Positions 46,765-54,454 of a stretch of 64,000 nt of DNA are shown here, one piece after another. A program made the position numbers and the translations under genes. The stretch lies in the NCBI RefSeq assembly GCF_009725755.1, contig NZ_WNIJ01000001.1, positions 62,001 to 126,000 on the forward strand, written 5' to 3'. Below the pieces are notes generated by a model that worked only from the letters and a program-made list of their open reading frames with translations, was not told the DNA's origin and ran no database searches. This DNA comes from Bombella sp. ESL0385 (GTDB taxonomy: Bacteria > Pseudomonadota > Alphaproteobacteria > Acetobacterales > Acetobacteraceae). Positions within the stretch are counted from its first letter, which is position 1, and every line of letters begins with the position of its first letter.

Positions 46765-47880
46765 TTAATAATCATTGAGCAGAATAGCTCCGTGGGTGAT
46801 GACGCGTTCACCCGTAGTCAGGCCGGAGAGAATACGGACAGAATCACTTTCTTCATAGCTGATGGTAACATAACGCCTGCGATATGTTTTTGGTGCGACC
46901 TCAATAAAGACAGAGATTTGGTCATTATCCATCAAAAGGGCTGTTTTAGGCAGCAAGGGTTGGGCCTTTTGGGTGATGTTTAGTGTGGCCGTGGTAAATT
47001 GGCCGGGATGGAGCCGCTCTTGGGGATTGTTGCACCGTAAATAGAGGTTCATCCGCCGTGTATCGGTGCGGAAGGCCGGGTCTTGCGCTGTGACGGGGCC
47101 GCTACAGGTTTGGCCGGGGAAGGGGGCCTCTAGCGTCATGGTTGTGCCCAGCATGGGTAAGAGAGACTCTGGCAAACTTGCCTGAACCCACACTGTATCA
47201 ATGTTAGAAATGGTCATGAGGGCGGCTGTCATATCCGTGACATTTTGTCCTACCCCGGTGGAAATTGCCGTAACAACACCGGAGAAAGGAGCAATAAGAG
47301 GCTGGGAACCTTCATCTCCATTGGTCCCAAGGGCTTGTAGCCTTTGTTGGGCGCGGTGGGCTTCGGCTTCAGCTTGTTTAAGGTCATTCTGGGCGGATTG
47401 CATATCTTTGACAGCGTTCCCCCCGGCGGCCAAAACACCTACCGCACGGCGATACGCATTGCGCGCTAGGGTCAGGGCGGATTGAGCTTTGCGGGAATCT
47501 GACCAAGCTTGGGCTAAATCGCCAGAATACAGGGTCGCAAGGCTATCGCCCGCTTGGACATGCTGGCCTGTCTGGACATGCAAACTCGCCACGCGCCCAA
47601 CAACAGGGGAGTGAATATCTATCGTTTGGCCCGGTGCTGCAATAATTTGTGCAGGCAAAGCAACTTGATGAGGGGTAAGAGCTGTACCAATAGGCTCTAC
47701 AGTTAAGCGGCCATCAAGCGGGCCACCGGCACGGATGCGCAACAATTCGCCATCATGCGTAACGGCTGGTGGAAGGCTGCTCTCAATTACGCGATGAGGC
47801 GTGAGAGCCCACAACCCTAAAAAGATGATAAAGACAAGCAGGGAAGTGCCGATAATTACAAAGTTACGCGAGACACGCAT
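46765..47880 (-). CDS. RND efflux periplasmic adaptor subunit
   Basis: A 371-residue membrane-fusion protein linking the pump and outer-membrane channel. It has an N-terminal anchor helix (VIIGTSLLVFIIFLGLWAL), the lipoyl/barrel-sandwich motif VVGRVASLHVQTGQHVQAGDSLATL, an alpha-hairpin and the matching second half (PFSGVVTAIS). Order adaptor-permease-channel on the minus strand. No metal-binding His/Met extension is obvious. Confidence 0.92.
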   Translation of the reverse strand: MRVSRNFVIIGTSLLVFIIFLGLWALTPHRVIESSLPPAVTHDGELLRIRAGGPLDGRLTVEPIGTALTPHQVALPAQIIAAPGQTIDIHSPVVGRVASLHVQTGQHVQAGDSLATLYSGDLAQAWSDSRKAQSALTLARNAYRRAVGVLAAGGNAVKDMQSAQNDLKQAEAEAHRAQQRLQALGTNGDEGSQPLIAPFSGVVTAISTGVGQNVTDMTAALMTISNIDTVWVQASLPESLLPMLGTTMTLEAPFPGQTCSGPVTAQDPAFRTDTRRMNLYLRCNNPQERLHPGQFTTATLNITQKAQPLLPKTALLMDNDQISVFIEVAPKTYRRRYVTISYEESDSVRILSGLTTGERVITHGAILLNDY

Positions 47881-48040
47881 TATCAGAAGGTTCTCCGCTC
47901 ATCTGATGGCTAAGGTAATATGAGAAATATTCTCGCATAGCTGGAGCTGTTTGTCACGACAGAGCCGGTTTAAAAAGGGATTTAGTAATCATAAATGAGA
48001 GATTAATGTCAGCTATTGGTTGCTGACAAAACATAATAAG

Positions 48041-48067
48041 ACGGGCCGCAGAATGACCACGGCCCGT
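48041..48067. terminator. Hairpin downstream of ompW
   Basis: ACGGGCCG and CGGCCCGT form an eight-base stem with an 11-base loop about 34 bases beyond the ompW stop. On the minus strand a T-containing tract (CTTATTATGTTTT) follows; on the plus strand TTTT follows the stem. Confidence 0.65.
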
Positions 48068-48100
48068 TTTAATTAAGAAGATACTCTATTATAGAGTGCC

Positions 48101-48967
48101 TTAGAAGCGGTATTCGATACCAGCACCAACAACAGTTGGGTTTACGTCATCATGAACACGGACGCGCCCACCTGTAATGGGATTGCCGCGCTTGCTGAGA
48201 TGGACGCTCTGATTAAGCAGCAGGATTTGTTTGATGTCGAAGTTGAAGAACCAGTTGCCAACCAGCTGATAATCAAAGCCGAGATTGAAGCTTGGGCCGA
48301 CATTGGTCTTCATGTGCATCGCATCAAAGACGGCACCATTGCCAATACCATTGAGGTTTTTAGCGGCGTGCATATTGTGGAAGATAGCCACTGTGATGCC
48401 AAGCCCAGCATAGGGGTTAAAGCGTTTATGTGGGCGGAAATGGTAAGCTGCTGTCAGCGTTGGGGGGAGAATCCAGAAGCTACCAGCATCCAGCTTGCCG
48501 AGCTTACCTACATGGGCTGCAGCCTCATGACGGGTGGAAGATGCGATGAGATCTAATGATAAATGATCCGTCAGGAAATATTCGAGCGTTAGCTCTGGCA
48601 TAGCCTGATTGGTAACAGATGTATTGTGACGGAACACATTACCACCTGCGAGCGTTGCAGCGGGAGAGCCTTCTGCCAGACGCACGCGGGAACCTGTATT
48701 ATTTGTAATCACCCCAAGAGCGGAGAGACGTACAACGAAATCGCCCTTCCCAAAGCCGATTTTTGTGCTAGCGCATGTCTTAAAGAGGCCACAATGCTCA
48801 TTTGCCGGCGGCTGAAGATGAATCGAGGCATCCGGAGCCGCTTGCATGGTTGTGGTGGTCGTTACAGGAGCTCTAGCAGATGGAGCAGCTGCTTTAGCAA
48901 CCCCGAAAGAAGTGGCTCCAAATGTCACTAGCGCGGCTGCGGCCATCCGGGTGAAGGTGCGGCTCAT
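48101..48967 (-). CDS. OmpW family outer-membrane protein
   Basis: A 288-residue small beta-barrel of the OmpW/AlkL type with a signal peptide ending near VAKAAA. The patterns GDFVVRLSALGV, LTLEYFLTDHLSLDLIASSTRHE, YRPHKRF-like (FRPHKRFNPYAGLGIT) and the closing GAGIEYRF are typical, with a C-terminal Phe for Bam assembly. A 60-residue Thr/Ala/Pro-rich segment precedes the barrel. OmpW is often controlled by oxygen regulators; an FNR gene is divergent from it here. Confidence 0.9.
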   Translation of the reverse strand: MSRTFTRMAAAALVTFGATSFGVAKAAAPSARAPVTTTTTMQAAPDASIHLQPPANEHCGLFKTCASTKIGFGKGDFVVRLSALGVITNNTGSRVRLAEGSPAATLAGGNVFRHNTSVTNQAMPELTLEYFLTDHLSLDLIASSTRHEAAAHVGKLGKLDAGSFWILPPTLTAAYHFRPHKRFNPYAGLGITVAIFHNMHAAKNLNGIGNGAVFDAMHMKTNVGPSFNLGFDYQLVGNWFFNFDIKQILLLNQSVHLSKRGNPITGGRVRVHDDVNPTVVGAGIEYRF

Positions 48968-49240
48968 GGTTGGATAAGACCCTCAATATGGTTTAAGACG
49001 ATAAGACGGAAGATGGATAAAAGTTAATCGTTCCTCTCTGTCTCCTAAAACGCTTTTTTTGCTATGGCAAGAGGAAAGTTATAACTGTAATAGATTTAAA
49101 AGAATAAACTATTAAAGCTTTAATTTTCAATAGAGATAGCTTTTTCCAATAACTGTTATCGGAAGAGTTGCTTTTCCATCTTGAGATTGCATCGCCTATG
49201 CCGTAACGGAGTGCCAAAATCAGCGGGCAAAGGATTGGCT

Positions 49241-49975
49241 ATGGAGCGTGACTTGATGGAGGCTGTAAAGGAGCGTTGCAGCAACTGCCCGGGTCGGATT
49301 GTAAGTATATGCAATGTTATAAATGATAGTGACCTGCCTGCATTAGTTGCTGAATCCTCTAGGGTTATTATCCCTCCGGGGCGTTGTTTTATAGAAGAGG
49401 GAACGCCAGCGCGTTATTTTTATGTCCTCACGAGCGGGCGAGTAAAGCTTTTTAATTTGATGGTGGATGGTCGCCGGCAGATTATTGGATTTGCAGATTT
49501 AGGTAATTTTTTGGGCCTTGCGTCCTCCGAGACATATGAGTTCACCGCTGAGGCTCTTGGTGAGGCTGTGTTATGCCGTTTCTCCCATTCTTCTATCGAT
49601 CGCTTAATAGAGCGTTTCCCTCGTTTGCGTGGGCGGTTGCAAAAGGAGGCCTCAAGCGAGCTTGTTAAGATGCAGTCGCGTCTTATGCTGTTGGGGCGTA
49701 AAACAGCACGGGAGCGACTTGCGACCTTCCTTATGGAGCAGGCCCGCCCTTGTTGTGTCTATGGGAAGGTATGGTGCAATGAGGATGGCCCTGTTACCTT
49801 GTCTTTGCCTATGTCCCGGACAGATATTGCCGATTATTTAGGTCTGACTATTGAGACGGTTAGCCGGACCTTCAGCACCTTTAAGAAGGAAGGGCTGATT
49901 AGCATAAAAGGGGCCAGCTCTGTTACATTGCTTGCTGTAGGTAGCTTGAATAATTTGGCGAATGGGATGTTATAA
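49241..49975 (+). CDS. fnr: FNR-type oxygen-sensing Crp/Fnr regulator
   Basis: A 244-residue Crp/Fnr-family activator. Three N-terminal Cys (13, 16, 24) and an internal Cys112 (AVLCRF) match the four [4Fe-4S] ligands of FNR, so oxygen-labile DNA binding is expected. A cAMP-like beta-barrel domain, a dimer helix, and the HTH with ETVSR for TTGAT half-sites follow (DIADYLGLTIETVSRTF). AAAGGAT lies before ATG 49241; an upstream start adds 20 unlikely residues. I saw no clear TTGAT-N4-ATCAA in the ompW-fnr gap. Confidence 0.93.
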   Translation: MERDLMEAVKERCSNCPGRIVSICNVINDSDLPALVAESSRVIIPPGRCFIEEGTPARYFYVLTSGRVKLFNLMVDGRRQIIGFADLGNFLGLASSETYEFTAEALGEAVLCRFSHSSIDRLIERFPRLRGRLQKEASSELVKMQSRLMLLGRKTARERLATFLMEQARPCCVYGKVWCNEDGPVTLSLPMSRTDIADYLGLTIETVSRTFSTFKKEGLISIKGASSVTLLAVGSLNNLANGML

Positions 49976-50080
49976 GAGGCGTGTCAAGCCTTGGTGAATG
50001 GCCTTTTTGTAACTTTATTAAAGGCCGTTCTGTGGTGTAAGGACAGTGACACGTCTTTGCGTATTCATGAGGAGTTTAGC

Positions 50081-50605
50081 ATGAAAAACCGTATTCTTTT
50101 TTCCACGATGCTGCTGGCATCTTCTTTCGCTCTCATTCCGCAGGCTCATGCTTATGATCCGAATGACCCGCTCTCTGTTCAGAGCAGCTTGGATAGCGTC
50201 TCCAAATCTATCCAGAATGAAGAAGGGAAGATCAAAGCCCTTCAAGACAAATACGCTGGGGCTCCTGCTCGTGAGCGTGCTAAGCTGCAAAGGCGCATTG
50301 ATGCGATGAAGTCTGACCTTAAGCAGCGTCAGGAGAAACTTCAGAACTTGCGTGATAAGTACAAGAACTTAGCATCCGATAAAAAAGCTGAGTTACAGAA
50401 AAACATTGATGATCGTAAGCAGCAGATCAAAGACCTGCGTGATAAGTATAAGAATGCTCCTGCTGAGCAGAAGCAGAAGATTAAGGACCAGGTTGATGCT
50501 CAGAAGAAGAGCTGGGATGATCAAAAACAGAGCCTGAAGGATATGCACGATAGCAACGTGCAGGCTGGTAAGGACTTTGTACATTCCTTAAAGGGTGGGT
50601 TCTAA
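50081..50605 (+). CDS. Periplasmic coiled-coil protein with DKY repeats (unknown)
   Basis: A 174-residue protein with a clear signal peptide (MLLASSFALIPQAHA, cut before YDPND). The mature part is almost wholly helical and Lys/Gln/Asp-rich, with three repeats that each begin L-(Q/R)-DKY followed by (K/A)-x-x-x-(A/S) and a long charged helix; spacing is about 29-36 residues. Heptad-like hydrophobics suggest a coiled coil or a helical hairpin. GAGGAG lies six bases before ATG 50081. Codon choice is even and tidy, hinting at good expression. No family is recognised. Confidence 0.75.
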   Translation: MKNRILFSTMLLASSFALIPQAHAYDPNDPLSVQSSLDSVSKSIQNEEGKIKALQDKYAGAPARERAKLQRRIDAMKSDLKQRQEKLQNLRDKYKNLASDKKAELQKNIDDRKQQIKDLRDKYKNAPAEQKQKIKDQVDAQKKSWDDQKQSLKDMHDSNVQAGKDFVHSLKGGF

Positions 50606-50649
50606 TCGACACCCTTGTATAAAGGTTAGTCTTATCAGGCTGATAGCAG

Positions 50650-50682
50650 GGGGTCGCTCTTAGGGCGGCCCCTTGTTCTTTT
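50650..50682 (+). terminator. Intrinsic terminator after coiled-coil gene
   Basis: GGGGTCGC (50650-50657) pairs with GCGGCCCC (50665-50672, one G-T), followed by TTGTTCTTTT. It separates this unit from the riboflavin operon leader. Confidence 0.8.
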
Positions 50683-50721
50683 GGTATAACCCCTCCATAT
50701 AGAGGGCGATAATAGAGACAG

Positions 50722-50873
50722 ACGTTCTCGGGGCAGGGTGTAATTCCCTACCGGCGGTGTTGGTGGCCCTAGGCTACCTCAGCCCGCGAGCGTCCTACCC
50801 TTCGGGGTAGGAGACAAGCAGACTCGGTGTGATTCCGGGGCCGACGGTGATAGTCCGGATGAGAGAGAATGCG
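50722..50873 (+). promoter_or_regulatory. FMN riboswitch (RFN element)
   Basis: The leader holds the conserved RFN blocks in order: CGTTCTCGGGGCAGGGTG, ATTCCCTACCGGCGGT, an internal variable hairpin (CCTACCC-TTCG-GGGTAGG), GCAGACTCGGTGTGATTCCGGGG-type sequence, CCGACGGTGATAGTCCGGATG and the closing GAGAGAATGCG. FMN binding would shut off the ribD operon that starts about 90 bases later, by termination or by hiding the ribosome site. Confidence 0.96.
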
Positions 50874-50964
50874 TTTTTCTGCTTCTGCTATGGTGTTATG
50901 CCCATCATGGCGGGGGGAGAAGGCGTGACGTCGCCGCGAACGTCCCTGAGATGATTGGGGACTG

Positions 50965-52026
50965 ATGATGACTATTGTGTCGGATAAGGCACAGCAGATA
51001 GGTGAGACCTCCCCGTCCCTAACGGCGGTACGGGCTGGGTTTCAGCAGGCTATTAAGGAAGCCGTGCAGACGATGGGAGCAACAGCTCCTAATCCATCCG
51101 TTGGTTGTGCGCTGCTGGATGGTGAGGGGCGGCTCCTCGCGGTTGGGGCGCATCCCGCAGCAGGCCAAGCTCATGCAGAGATTATGGCACTAGAGCAAGC
51201 GCGTATGCGTGGGGTGCTGGAGCAAGCCCGCATTGCCCTTGTAACGCTGGAGCCCTGTAATCATCATGGGCGTACCCCGCCTTGTAGCGAGGCATTAAAG
51301 CAAAGCCCTGTGCAAACCATTTGGATTGGTACACGCGATCCTAACCCAATGGCGGCAGGTGGGGCGGCTCATTTAGCGGCTGGGCCTGCACCCAAAGAGG
51401 TGCGGTTTGTAGCAGAGGAACCTGCTTTAGCCACATTTGCGCGGGAATGTCAGGCATTAAATGCGCCATTTACCCAGCGCGTAACACAAGGCCGCCCGTG
51501 GTTGAGTGTGAAGCAAGCGTTGGATGAACAAGGGAGTATGATTCCTCCCAAAGGGCAGAAAACCTTTACCTCCCCGGCATCGTTGCGGTTGGCGCATCAG
51601 CTCCGTCGTGCCTGTGATGCACTTGTAACAGGGGTGGGGACAGTCTTAGCCGATACGCCCTCTTTTACCGTGCGGCATGTCGCAGACCATAAAGCGCGCG
51701 CTTCTCGGCCTTTGATTGTGTTGGATAGGCACAACCGCCTTCCTCGTGCGTGGGTTTATGCGCGAGAGGCGGAGGGGTTTCATGTGGAACAATGCCGCGA
51801 CCTTTCAGCCATGCCCGCTCTATTGGGCGAGATGGGGGTGAATTGGGCCTTGATAGAGGCTGGCCCTACTTTGTTGGAGAGTGTGAAGGCCGCTGGTTTA
51901 TGGGATGATTGGCTGACCATTCATCATTGGGGCGGTGGTGAAGCAGATCATTACACTATGACGCTACGGCACGGGGAGGATGGGGCGATAAGCCCAATCC
52001 AACTGCTGCGTATCTATGGGGGATGA
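50965..52026 (+). CDS. ribD: Bifunctional riboflavin deaminase/reductase RibD
   Basis: RibD deaminates and then reduces the pyrimidine intermediate of riboflavin synthesis. The zinc deaminase domain shows HAEIMAL and PCNHHGRTPPC; the reductase domain has SLRLAHQLRRACDALVTGVGTVLADTPSFTVR-type sequence. At 353 residues it is full length. First gene after the FMN riboswitch; ribE follows 3 bases later. Confidence 0.96.
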   Translation: MMTIVSDKAQQIGETSPSLTAVRAGFQQAIKEAVQTMGATAPNPSVGCALLDGEGRLLAVGAHPAAGQAHAEIMALEQARMRGVLEQARIALVTLEPCNHHGRTPPCSEALKQSPVQTIWIGTRDPNPMAAGGAAHLAAGPAPKEVRFVAEEPALATFARECQALNAPFTQRVTQGRPWLSVKQALDEQGSMIPPKGQKTFTSPASLRLAHQLRRACDALVTGVGTVLADTPSFTVRHVADHKARASRPLIVLDRHNRLPRAWVYAREAEGFHVEQCRDLSAMPALLGEMGVNWALIEAGPTLLESVKAAGLWDDWLTIHHWGGGEADHYTMTLRHGEDGAISPIQLLRIYGG

Positions 52027-52029
52027 AAG

Positions 52030-52680
52030 ATGTTTTCTGGCATTATTGAGCATGTAGGTGAGGTGCAGTCCGTCTCTTTGCGGGATAAAGCGATGGATAT
52101 GCGCATCGCTACGCATTTTACGGACCTTACCGAAGGGGAAAGCATCGCAACCAATGGTGTGTGCTTAACCGTTACCCATTTTACGCCGGAGGGTGTGGCG
52201 GACTTCCATTTAAGTGGGGAGACATTAGCCCGTACCTCTCTTGGTGCGTTAACCGCTGGGGCCCGTGTGAATCTAGAGCGTGCGGTGAGCTTACATACCC
52301 GCCTCTCCGGCCATATTGTGCAAGGCCATGTTGATGGGGTGGGGGTTCTAACCCATAAGGAAGCAGCGGGGGACTCGCATCATTTACGCATCTTTATGCC
52401 AGCGGCGTTACGCCGTTATGTCATTGAGAAAGGCTCCATTACCATCAATGGGATTAGCCTGACAGTGAATGAGATTTACGAGGCGATTCAGCATGATGGG
52501 CAACAGGGCTTCGAAATCGGCCTGATGATTATCCCTCATACATGGATTCATACCGACCTCTCGACACTCAAAAACGGCGCACGCGTGAATCTGGAGGTCG
52601 ATATGATGGCGAAATATATTGAGACACTCCTTCGCCATAGCCCAGAGGAAGCTTTACTTTATAAAGGGAGCCAGCCGTGA
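52030..52680 (+). CDS. ribE: Riboflavin synthase (alpha subunit)
   Basis: A 216-residue trimeric enzyme that dismutates two 6,7-dimethyl-8-ribityllumazine to riboflavin. Two homologous barrels start MFSGIIEHVGEV and SGHIVQGHVDGVG, with conserved NGVCLTV and NGISLTV. Its stop overlaps the GTG start of ribBA by four bases, so the operon is coupled. Confidence 0.97.
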   Translation: MFSGIIEHVGEVQSVSLRDKAMDMRIATHFTDLTEGESIATNGVCLTVTHFTPEGVADFHLSGETLARTSLGALTAGARVNLERAVSLHTRLSGHIVQGHVDGVGVLTHKEAAGDSHHLRIFMPAALRRYVIEKGSITINGISLTVNEIYEAIQHDGQQGFEIGLMIIPHTWIHTDLSTLKNGARVNLEVDMMAKYIETLLRHSPEEALLYKGSQP

Positions 52681-53936
52681 CACGCGCAGAGCTTGCAGAG
52701 ATGTCCCCTACATTAAGGGCGGCGATTCAGGCGGTGCGGGAAGGCCGCATGGTCGTGATGGTGGATGATGAAGACCGGGAGAATGAGGGCGATTTGATTC
52801 TTCCGGCACAATTTGCCACAGCAGAGGCCATTACCTTTATGGCGCGGCAGGCTTGTGGGTTGATTTGCCTCTCCTTAGAGGCAGAGCAGATTGAGCGGTT
52901 GGGCCTCCCCCCGATGGTGGCAGAAAATCGTGACCCACGCGGCACGGCTTTTACGGTGTCGATTGAGGCGGCACATGGTGTGACCACTGGCATTTCCGCT
53001 GCTGAGCGTGCCCATACGATTCAGGTTGCTTCTGCCCCAGATGCAGGGCCAGAGGATATTATCTCACCGGGCCATATGTTCCCTTTACGGGCGAACCCAG
53101 ACGGTGTGATGGCGCGGGAAGGCCATACAGAGGGGGCTGTGGACCTCATGCGCTTGGCGGGGCTGCGTCCTGCTGGGGTGATTTGTGAGATTATGGCTGA
53201 GGATGGCACGATGATGCGCCTGCCAGAGCTACGGCTTTACGCGCATCGCCATGGCTTGCCGTTAGTCTCCATTGCCGAGATGCGCCGTTGGATTGCGGCC
53301 CATGGTCGTGCCGATGTTGGAGAGATTGGCTCAGTAGAGCAGCTCCCTCCTGAAGCGGTTGATTGCGCTGTTGCAGATTTACCGACTTGGTGCGGTGGGG
53401 AGGGGATGCGCGCTCATGCATTTCGTGGTGCTGATGGGGTGGAGCATCTCGCTCTTGTTAAAGGGGATGTAACGCAACATACCCCTCTAGTGCGTTTACA
53501 TTCCGAATGTGTAACGGGGGATGCGTTAGGTTCGCTGCGGTGCGATTGTGGCCAACAGTTGCAAGAAGCCCTCAAGCGCATTTCTATCGCTGAAGCGGGT
53601 ATTTTGCTGTATATGCGCGGGCATGAAGGGCGCGGTATTGGTCTTGTGAACAAAATCCGCGCTTATGAGTTGCAGGAGCAAGGGATGGACACTATTGCGG
53701 CGAATGAAGCCCTTGGCCTCCCTGCGGATGCACGGCGGTGGGACATGGCCGCCCAAATGTTAGCCGCATTAGGGGTGACGCGTTTGCGGCTTTTGACTAA
53801 TAACCCGGAGAAAGAGCGCGGCTTAAAAGAGGCTGGCTTGGTTGTAGAAGGGGTAGAACGCCTCGTCATCCCGGCAAACCCGTTTAATCGCCATTATCTT
53901 GAGACAAAACGGACCCGTATGGGTCACGCTCTATAG
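52677..53936 (+). CDS. ribBA: Bifunctional DHBP synthase / GTP cyclohydrolase II RibBA
   Basis: A 419-residue fusion. The N-terminal DHBP synthase domain has DDEDRENEGDL and GHTEGAVDLMRLAG; the C-terminal GTP cyclohydrolase II has the zinc ligands HSECVTGDALGSLRCDCG and the catalytic MRGHEGRGIGL. It therefore feeds both entry branches of riboflavin synthesis. The start is GTG 52677. Both active sites look intact, unlike some alphaproteobacterial RibBA-like proteins with a degraded second domain. Confidence 0.95.
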   Translation: MTRAELAEMSPTLRAAIQAVREGRMVVMVDDEDRENEGDLILPAQFATAEAITFMARQACGLICLSLEAEQIERLGLPPMVAENRDPRGTAFTVSIEAAHGVTTGISAAERAHTIQVASAPDAGPEDIISPGHMFPLRANPDGVMAREGHTEGAVDLMRLAGLRPAGVICEIMAEDGTMMRLPELRLYAHRHGLPLVSIAEMRRWIAAHGRADVGEIGSVEQLPPEAVDCAVADLPTWCGGEGMRAHAFRGADGVEHLALVKGDVTQHTPLVRLHSECVTGDALGSLRCDCGQQLQEALKRISIAEAGILLYMRGHEGRGIGLVNKIRAYELQEQGMDTIAANEALGLPADARRWDMAAQMLAALGVTRLRLLTNNPEKERGLKEAGLVVEGVERLVIPANPFNRHYLETKRTRMGHAL

Positions 53937-53947
53937 GAGATTGTTTG

Positions 53948-54418
53948 ATGAGCAAACATATTGCTACAGCCCCTGCCAATTTGCAGCTTACTCCCGCCCC
54001 GAAGCTTGCTCTTTTGGTAAGTCGTTTTAATCCTGATGTTACTGGTGGGTTACGCGATGGCGCGTTAGAGTGGTTGAAAGAACGTGGCATTGATGAGAGC
54101 GTTGATATATACGAGGCTCCCGGTGCATTTGAGCTACCTATTATGGCCCAACATCTTGCCCGTAAAGGCATTTATGAGGGCGTCATCTGCCTTGGCTGTG
54201 TCATTAAGGGAGATACGGCTCATTTTGAGTTCATTTCTCTAGGGGCGACCATTGGCATTATGCAAGCGCAGCTGGAGACGAATGTACCGGTCTCTTTTGG
54301 TATCCTAACAACCTATACAGAGGACCAAGCCGTTACACGCTCCCGCAGCGATGAGCATAATAAAGGCCGCGAAGCCGCCGCTGCCTGTGTAGAAACGGTC
54401 GCCTTCCTACGAAAGTAA
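53948..54418 (+). CDS. ribH: 6,7-dimethyl-8-ribityllumazine synthase
   Basis: A 156-residue lumazine synthase that joins the RibA-D pyrimidine with DHBP. The substrate-binding FN (SRFNPDV), the EAPGAFELP motif and the catalytic His region GDTAHFE are present, and LTTYTEDQA near the end. ATG 53948 has GGAGA eight bases upstream. Last gene of the operon, followed by a hairpin. Confidence 0.96.
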   Translation: MSKHIATAPANLQLTPAPKLALLVSRFNPDVTGGLRDGALEWLKERGIDESVDIYEAPGAFELPIMAQHLARKGIYEGVICLGCVIKGDTAHFEFISLGATIGIMQAQLETNVPVSFGILTTYTEDQAVTRSRSDEHNKGREAAAACVETVAFLRK

Positions 54419-54425
54419 GGAGATG

Positions 54426-54452
54426 CAGGGGCGGATATAGCTCCGCCCCCTG
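54426..54452. terminator. Hairpin between ribH and convergent gtrII gene
   Basis: GGGGCGGA (54428-54435) and TCCGCCCC (54442-54449) form a strong GC stem with a six-base loop, extended by CAG/CTG at the base. A clear T run is missing. It lies 8 bases after ribH and 3 before the end of the opposing gene. Confidence 0.7.
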
Positions 54453-54454
54453 TC

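Noticed and set aside
50018-50584. Hydrophobic minus-strand frames opposite the coiled-coil gene
   Set aside because: The Leu/Ile-rich translation is just the complement of Lys/Gln/Asp codons. The plus strand has a signal peptide and ribosome site.
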